DNA of 64,000 bases from Neurospora tetrasperma FGSC 2508 (taxonomy: Eukaryota > Ascomycota > Sordariomycetes > Sordariales > Sordariaceae), in NCBI RefSeq assembly GCF_000213175.1, contig NW_009799100.1, positions 1,295,887-1,359,886 of the forward strand. The letters are read 5' to 3'. A program made the translations under genes and the position numbers. Below the pieces are notes generated by a model, which saw only the letters and a program-made list of their open reading frames with translations, searched no databases and had not been told where the DNA came from. Each line of letters starts with the position of its first letter. Positions within the stretch are counted from its first letter, which is position 1. Of the stretch, positions 56,802 to 64,000 are shown piece after piece.

Positions 56802-59800
56802 ACCGAGGGATTTTGGGTGTGGGGATGGATACGCGGAGGGATAAAGATATGATTTGTATGATAGTGGATGATGGATGAATTTCACAACTGGGAGGTGTTG
56901 TTTTCTTCAAAAACTTGATATCTCATTCATTTCCTGTTTGGATATCCGAGGGCTGTCATGAATTTTCTTCGGCCTTCGTTTTTTTTTTCCTCACGCCACT
57001 TTCTCCCAAAAGTCTCGACGAGATAAACGGCTTCTTAGGTAGATATCGCGATGATATCAGCGATATCCAAGAACCTCGCAGACGCTGAACTTCATAGCCC
57101 GCTCTCTTGCCAAAGAGGTCAATCAAGGAATCAAAAAAGCACATCACAATAGCTTCCCGTGGCCCATGCGTGCACGCTCTCGTCCTCAAACCCGAGAACC
57201 CCCCCTTCCCCCCCACCAACCGAAACGATGATAAGAAATCAATCTCGGGTAGCCTTCCCGACCTCATTAGTTGTCTCGTCTTGTCTCGGTCCTAGTTCCC
57301 GGTCCCGCGGCCGTTGGAGCACAGGCCGGTGATAATGGACGGAAGCGGGAATGATCTGGGTTGATCTACTATGCAGTATGGGGTGGTCAGCAAGGGGTTT
57401 CCTGGTTGGGCGCATGTCGTTCCGTTCCGTTTTTCTTATTGCTTTTTTGAAATGTTGTTTTCTTTTTACCGTCCGAGGTACGTAAGCGGGAAAACAATCA
57501 AGGCTTTGGATGGTAGCAGCGCGTCTAAATTATCTCGCCTGGTTTTCAACGGCGACACTGAGCTTCTTATCTACTGTATATCTTTATTGAAATACAGAAA
57601 GAGATCACTCCCCGCCCAAGCCTCATTGACAATTGTTTCCTCGGTTAGTCGGGATGCAACATCAAGGAACGAACGGTACGATTTATGTACGAGGTACAGG
57701 TACAGTATGTAAGGCAAATAAAATGAGGTGCAACCTCTTTTCTTACTCCTCTCGGTAGTGACCAGGACCCCTGGCAAAATGTGGCTTGAGCTTTTCAACG
57801 TACCGGACCGGACCCGAACCCGTTCATCCCTAAAGAAACGAAACGAGGCAGAAAAGCTTCTAGAAGGGCGGGTGGAACAAATTTCCCGCTTGTTTCTCTT
57901 CCTTGTTCAAATATGCCGGATGATGGCCATCTTACGAGGAAAAGGTATGTCTGACGTCTAAGAGGGTGAGCGGCGCATCGTACTCGCTAAAAGGTAGTTG
58001 TCGTGATGATGCCATTGACAGTGGTGAAAGCCCTTCCTTTATCGCTTTGATGCAAATCACCTGGAATTGGAAGTGCTACAGCCCGGTCACAGTCCCTCCC
58101 AAGGCATGGTCTCGGAACACTTTGACGCAAGTGGTAGTAGCTCCATGATCGCGGGGAAAACCAGACCGTCGTCAGCCCGACGCATCTCAAAGCCTAGGTA
58201 AAGTCTAGGATCCAAAGGGTTGGGAAAGTGGATTGAGCCATAAAAGGGACGGATACAGTTCAAGGTGATTGGAGGTTGCTGGGTCAAAGTTGACAAAAAA
58301 GGGAAGGGAATATTCAGGGGCAGCACGTTGTTCAGTGGAGGGATCAGGGCACGGCAGGACAGCCAAAAGAGACAGGGGAAGGAAGACATTGAAAATGGAT
58401 GCAGGTGATGAGGGGTCGGTGCGCTAAGATATGGAACGCAACTTAAGACTGTGCCAGTCCCTGCATCTCTTTTTTTTCCCAGATGGGAATCTTCCCCGGG
58501 GGTGATTCCAGATCCAATTTCCAATGGTGGTTGTTAGGGAACTGAATGGTGGGTTTGGGGCAGCACTAACAGAGTGACAACTGGGGCAAACGAGATCGGA
58601 GCTTCCTTGGCCTCATGTTTCTCCAGGTTGCTTTGGCGCTGAGCCATTTGGGGACTTGTAGAGTGGGAGCTCTTGCTGCACCACCTCCACTCAACCGAAC
58701 CTGCATGTGCTGTGAAGAGTCCTCCGTGTCAGCCTCTTTTCATCACTTCCGTTAATCTGAGCTGCCAACTTATCATCCCAGTTAACAGCCCTAGCATCGT
58801 TCCCTTGAAGACCACAGATCCTCATCTTGCATTTTTTTTTTCCCCTCTCTTTTCATCCAGACATCCCGTTTGATGGATGACTGATGTCCTTGTTCCCAAG
58901 TTGACGGGAGTTGCGCAAAGTCTTCACAACCACAAGCACAAGCACGGGCACAATCATTCCATTTCCAGGTCCCCACCATCACTGGCGCTATCAGCCGTAC
59001 CTGCAGCAGCATTGCAGCAACTGGGGCATCTGGAGTAACCTTGGAAATCTTGGAAATCCTGGAACCGAGAAGCATTCACAATCATTGGAGCGCATTGGAG
59101 CGCATTGAAGGGTTTGGAGGGTCACAACGGGGACATGGCAAGCACCAATGCCACCTTGGATCATCTTTTCGTACAGGACCCTCCTGGTCACAATCCCAGA
59201 TACATATCGCGAATTGCGCCCAATACGTACCAGTACTCTTTTTGCACCTTTTCCCCCTTGTGTGAGGGAAGTGACCAGTCCGGGATTAGGGTTCATAGAT
59301 TTCTACATGTGTCCGGGGTCGTTGTTCAGATTCGGCGAGACTCGAACTCCTCTCTTTTTTGGGCTTCCTTGTCGGCCTTGGGGTCCGGCACTTTGGTTCT
59401 TTTTTTTTTCATCTTGCCGCGTCTCATCTCATTTCTTTTTCCAGCCTCTTTTTTCCCACCCTTCTAGCGCCGTCTGTCGATATTGATGTGGTCTGAGGAG
59501 GAACGAATCCAGAGATTTTGCGCCTACCGATCTACCTACCTACCTTTTCCTCGCTCTCACTTCCGCTTTGCCCGTTCGACATACTGTACCAACCATATCG
59601 ACGTAACTACCACAGCCAGTCTACCTAATATCATATCTCGCTACGATACTCGCTCGGTGCTTCCGACTTGGCTTTACGAGACAGCAACACTTTTCTAACT
59701 TTTAATATTTATTCACCTAATACCCTCTCGGTGGCAGCATCAGCAGTCAACTTGTGACTTTTGCGACGACTCGATCTCGATTGGTCCCTACCATAGCCAG

Positions 59801-60178
59801 CCAAAAAGAAGTTTGCCATTCCATCCCACCTCATCGGTCCAACCCAATAATTGCTTGGACGTACCTGCAGACGCAAAGTTGATTGCTTGCAGCTTATGCC
59901 GCCCAGCGACGTGCAGCGGGAGAAGGTCATGGTCCAGAAAGCCGGGAGTACAAGCACAACCACAACTACGAGAGGGACTGGTTGCCAAGATCGACGAACC
60001 ATACAACGACTCTGACATTCCAATATAACGCACGACTCGGTACACACGGCCGCTCCCCAGCTAGGAGAAGTTAGCTTGGAGGCTCGACGTCCCCAGCCGC
60101 CCGCCATAATGTAAGCAAACTTGGGAACCGCCATTCTCGTCGTCGTCAACCTTTCAGTAACTTAAACTACCTAGAATA
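56802..60178. other. 3.4-kb intergenic interval
   Basis: Between two plus-strand genes. The right portion (about 59400-60178) probably contains the promoter and 5' leader of the alpha/beta hydrolase gene, with pyrimidine-rich DNA at 59330-59470. Open frames (57371-57712, 58087-58524, 59105-59486) overlap in antisense and carry no motifs. No tRNA, repeat family or intron-linked gene was found. Confidence 0.4.
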
Positions 60179-63100
60179 ATGGAGCAGCAGCAATTGCCCG
60201 AGCCGGCTGCCTACCTGGCAGCAGCACCTCCTATCCCCCGACGATCCCGCGAACGAGACCGCATTCGAAACCTCGCTGATCAGCAGGACGAGAATAAGAA
60301 AGTCGAGACGGAAAAGAAAACAAGTGGACAAACTTGGAGGCAAACTTTGGAAAACCACCGGAGAGATCCCAACCGAACGCCCGAACGAAAAGACAAAGAC
60401 CCACGCACCGACCACGCGTCCGCCGCCGCCAGCTTAGCAGCCAGCGCCAACAACGCCAACCACAACCGAGACAGGGATCCCAACCAACCAATTCAAACCG
60501 CCTCTCCTGAGGTCATCTCGTCCCTCATCACATCCCTCTCCTCCATATCACGCCCGCTGAGCACCCATTTCGAGTCGCCCTTCTATCTCGAGTCCATAGG
60601 CCCCAACAGCCCCATCGACCTGTCCTTCAACTCCTCCCCAACCGCCAAATCGGGTTCATTCGGTGTCGACTACGGCGCATTCTCCAAGCCCTCCGAAACT
60701 CAGTGGCAGCACCAAGATGTCCCCGTAGACCAGGCCACTGCAAGCCCTCCCGTTGTCCGGACTGGCAGATCTCGTCCCACCTCCAAGATATCCGTGTCCT
60801 CCAAGGGCCCAAAATCACCAAAGAGCCCCGCACACACTCGCGAACCCTCCGGCTTTAGGAGCTTGCTCTCGCGCGGTAGCAGCAGCGCACTGTCGCGATC
60901 ATCGAGCAAGGCATCCCTTGCATCCGGCGTCGAAAGCATTGGCAAGCTGAGCATCGAACGAGGAAGCGAACCAGTTTCGCCCGTGGGCACTGACCCCAAA
61001 CCATTGCGCCGACAGAAATCCGCCGATAGCTGGAATTGGAGGACAGCAGGTCGCAGTCAGCGCGGGTTGATGTACATGAGCAGCAAGGAGAGATTGCGCG
61101 AACAAGAAATCGAAAAGAGGACGAGCGTTATCGGTATTTCGGCACTAGTTGCAAGTTCATTCACAGGACTGGTTGGAACGGGCACAACAAGCGGCAGCTC
61201 GACACCCCGTCTCGATCCGTTGTCGGTGGAGAGTATTATCAGCGAGGAACCAGCCAGCGATATCCCTTCTACGCCCAAGTTGCCCACGGACTGGGAACCT
61301 CCAAGCGGCTTTGGGAGCTCCCCGCCAGGCATTCCAACCAGGGAGTCATCGTTGAGGAGGTCACAGAAACACAAGCGGTCGTCTACCAGGACGTCGCGCA
61401 AGTCGATACGGGAAAGCGACACTGGCGCAAACGACACCATTCACGAACTCGAAGAGCACCCCAGCGAGCTCCCCGAGCCACGCACCGAAAAACCGCAACG
61501 ACGCCAAAGAAAGATGCTGGACCCCTTACGCCTCTCTGCGGACTTACACATGAAACCAGTATTATCCACACCTACAGTCAACATGTTCCCAGAGACCGAA
61601 ACCGACGAAGTTGCACCCTCTCCCGCTATCGCCCAGTCACGCCCACAGGATCGCGATGCAGATCCAAAATCGAAACGAAGATCAGCTTTTTTGAACCCAG
61701 ATTCTTTGGTTGGCAACGGTGATAGCAACGGGAATTCAGATAATAAGAACAAGCGGGCTAGCAGTAAGCTTAAACGACTCTCCGACGCTATTATACCTGG
61801 AAATCCTGACAAATCTTCTTCGACAGAGGGAATTGGACCGCATGTTACATACGAGAGGCCAAAAAGCGCAGACAGCATCGACGACACGGTCGAGGCTTAC
61901 CTATGTAGTCCCCGACTGAGCCAGAAGATCCGGCATCCGCAGACAGGTCGCGTAATCAGCTTCAGCGAAGTGGGCGATCCCAATGGGAGTGCCGTTTTCT
62001 GCTGTGTGGGCATGGGTCTGACGAGGTATATTACCGCGTTTTACGACGAGCTGGCTTTGACGTTGAAGCTCCGGATGATTACCCCTGATAGACCTGGAGT
62101 GGGTGATAGTGAGCCGTATAGTGATGGTAACACGACGCCACTGGGCTGGCCTGGTACGTTTTTTTTTCTTTAATGGTTTTCAGGTGCCAAATGCTAATTC
62201 TCAACAGACGACGTCTATGCCATATGTCAAGCTCTCAAAATCACAAAGTTCTCCATCCTCGCCCACTCCGCTGGCGCCATCTACGCCTTAGCAACCGCGC
62301 TACGCATGCCCCAACACATCAGAGGAAAGATCCATCTACTCGCGCCTTGGATTCCCCCATCCCAAATCAACGTCATCGGAGGTGGTTCTCAGAACCCCCT
62401 ACCACCGACCAACGCCATCCCTACCAGCCAAAAAATCCTAAGAGCACTACCAACACCCATCCTCAAAGTCGCCAACAGCAATTTCATGGCCGCCACCAGC
62501 TCCAGCATCACCTCCTCCCTACCCAAACAAAAACGCGCCAAGCGCGACAAGAAAAAGGACAAGTCTTCTTCGTTAGGCATAATAGAAAACAAAGACTCCG
62601 ACCGCCCCGCCACCTCCTCCGGCATCATCAGTACCGAACCAACCGGCGCAGACGAAGACATGGACCGCATCCGCCCCACCATCACCAACAGCAACAAGGG
62701 CATCGGGGGCGGCAGCCACCGTCACCGCCACACCCGCTCCAAATCCTCCAACCTCGCCGGCGTCGACGAACACAACAACCACTCCCGCCACTCCACCTCG
62801 GGCGGCCTCTCAGACGCCGACGTCGCCGCCGCTTTGGCGCTAGCCGAGCGCGAACGCCAACAGCAGTACGACCACCGCCTCACGCACGCCATTTGGCAAT
62901 TAGCTACCACGGGCGCTAACCCGGCCGTGGACCTCTTGGTCTGCTTAGAGCGTCGGCACACCATTGGGTTTCGCTACGTGGACATCACCCGCCCTGTCGT
63001 GATCCACCACGGCAGTCGCGATACGAGAGTACCTGTCGAAAACGTAAAGTGGTTGGGCAAAATGATGAGGAGGTGCGAGGTGCGCATTCTAGAAGGGGAA

Positions 63101-63370
63101 GGTCACGGACTCATGGCTAGCGCGCAGGTGATGGCGGGCGTGTTGATGGAGATCAGTAAAGAGTGGGAGGACTGGGGGCGGGTGACGGGCCAGAACCCGG
63201 GGGTGTTGAGTGAGAGGGGAGGAGCGACGGGGACGGGGAAAGGGGATGGGAGTGGGGCCAATGGGGGTAAACATGGGCATGGACATAGGAGGGGCACGAT
63301 GGATCGGTTGGGGATGAGTATGGGGATGAGTTTTGGACTGGGAGGAGGAGGAGGTCCGAAGGATACGTAG
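60179..63370 (+). CDS. Large alpha/beta-hydrolase fold protein
   Basis: Exons are 60179-62153 and 62208-63370 (1045 aa). The 54-nt intron has a GTACGT donor, a GCTAAT branch site and a CAACAG acceptor. The first 580 residues are Ser/Pro/Arg-rich and probably disordered, with a conspicuous basic start (RRSRERDRIRNL). The hydrolase domain begins near residue 585 (RVISFSEVGDPNGSAVFCC). The oxyanion and strand region is followed by DRPGVGDSEPYSDG. The nucleophile elbow AHSAGA has Ser679, an Ala variant of GxSxG. A lysine-rich insert (KQKRAKRDKKKDK) sits in the lid. The acid SRDTRVPVENVKW and catalytic-His GEGHGLMA motifs close the triad. The C-terminus is Gly-rich. The substrate is unknown; there is no signal peptide. 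Confidence 0.85.
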
Positions 63371-64000
63371 TGAGCGAGCCCGCTGAGCTCCTCTTTGTCT
63401 CCAACACCTTTTTTGGTTAGTTTAGTTCCGGTTGGATATCTGCTGGAAAGGGGGGACGGTGGATGGTCATTTGGTCATATGGTCATATGGTCATATGGCC
63501 GGGATTTCGTTGTTGTTGTTTTTTTTGCTTATTTTTTTTTGGGACCATCATTGGGCTTGGGGGGCGATCTTCTCCATCTTTTTGCATTAACGGCTTTTTC
63601 TTTTCTTTTTCTTTTTCTTTTCTTTTCTCGATCATCATCATCATCATCATACGACTGTCACGCAACGTCAGCAGCACTTTCACACACATATATATATCAT
63701 GATGCCCTTCTTATGTTTTTTTTTCTTTCCTTTTCTTTTTCATCTCCTCTTTCATTCTTATCACTTGATATCCACCTCATCATCTTTTCAAGGTACTGGC
63801 ATATTTCAGCTCCGGGGGGTAATTTCTTCCAGTAGTCGATTGATTTTTTTTGTTTAGAGGCAGGAAGGTTGGGGGGATCTAACAAAAACTCTTTGTCTGT
63901 GTACTATACTAGTGGTAATGTCCAATTTGGTAATGCGAGCGTGTCGAAGGGAGCTAGAATAGGACAGGATAGGATAGGATATTTGGAAGGGCTGGACCAG
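63371..64000. other. 3' flank of the alpha/beta hydrolase gene
   Basis: Presumed 3' UTR and intergenic DNA. It has a short tandem of TGGTCATA units (63465-63498), several T-rich tracts and an ATCATC run (63630-63650). A GGATA repeat lies near 63961-63980. No gene is visible before the window end. Confidence 0.4.
63465..63498. repeat. Short tandem repeat (TGGTCATA)n
   Basis: Four imperfect units of TGGTCATA or TGGTCATT in a row, downstream of the hydrolase stop codon. Confidence 0.7.

Noticed and set aside
59325-59355. GAGTTCGAGTCTC (minus strand) as a tRNA box B
   Set aside because: No box A upstream and the T-stem pairs only partly; chance match in pyrimidine-rich DNA.

Overview
The window is nuclear DNA of a filamentous ascomycete. 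It most resembles the Sordariales (Neurospora or Sordaria type); the species is inferred, not shown. The genes carry short spliceosomal introns (55-99 nt in most) with GTRNGT donors and CTAAC or CTGAC branch sites. Coding DNA is GC-rich with C or G at third positions. One end is a 3.1-kb, extremely AT/TA-rich block almost free of CA and TG dinucleotides, which is the mark of repeat-induced point mutation (RIP). EF-3, a fungal translation factor, is present.

Layout. 1-3150: RIP-mutated relic DNA with a 69-bp tandem repeat. 3.7-5.7 kb (-): glutaminyl-tRNA synthetase. 6.6-7.6 kb (+): macrodomain ADP-ribosyl hydrolase. 8.4-13.2 kb (-): a large six-exon protein whose HExxH motif is completed only by splicing. 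13.2-15.3 kb: non-coding, with a telomere-like tract, inverted repeats and GATA motifs. 15.3-17.6 kb (+): secreted S41-type peptidase. 18.5-22.1 kb (-): elongation factor 3. 22.1-26.8 kb: long non-coding stretch. 26.8-27.2 kb (-): CsbD-like stress protein with paired CRE sites upstream. 27.9-30.8 kb (-): laccase. 31.6-32.5 kb (-): catechol-type O-methyltransferase. 34.2-36.4 kb (+): MFS transporter. 36.7 kb: tRNA-like Pol III sequence. 37.1-38.5 kb (-): stand-alone EgtD-like methyltransferase. 40.3-42.4 kb (+): phenol-hydroxylase-type flavin monooxygenase. 44.0-44.9 kb (+): Mpv17/PMP22 protein. 46.4-47.8 kb (+): phosphoglycerate kinase. 48.3-49.3 kb (-): Sem1/DSS1. 51.9-54.4 kb (+): Iml2-like protein. 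55.4-56.8 kb (+): fatty-acid-hydroxylase-like membrane protein. 60.2-63.4 kb (+): large alpha/beta hydrolase.

Two kinds of gene are mixed. Housekeeping genes with strong codon bias (GlnRS, EF-3, PGK, Sem1) surround an accessory stretch at 27.9-42.4 kb. That stretch puts a laccase, a catechol O-methyltransferase, a transporter, an EgtD-like N-methyltransferase and an aromatic-ring monooxygenase side by side. By family these could hydroxylate, methylate, oxidise and export a small aromatic compound, but no core synthase is present, so it is a candidate aromatic-processing or detoxification group and not a proven biosynthetic cluster. The most novel-looking protein is the HExxH protein at 8.4-13.2 kb.

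Exon coordinates below were worked out by hand from splice signals, reading phase and protein continuity, without transcript data.
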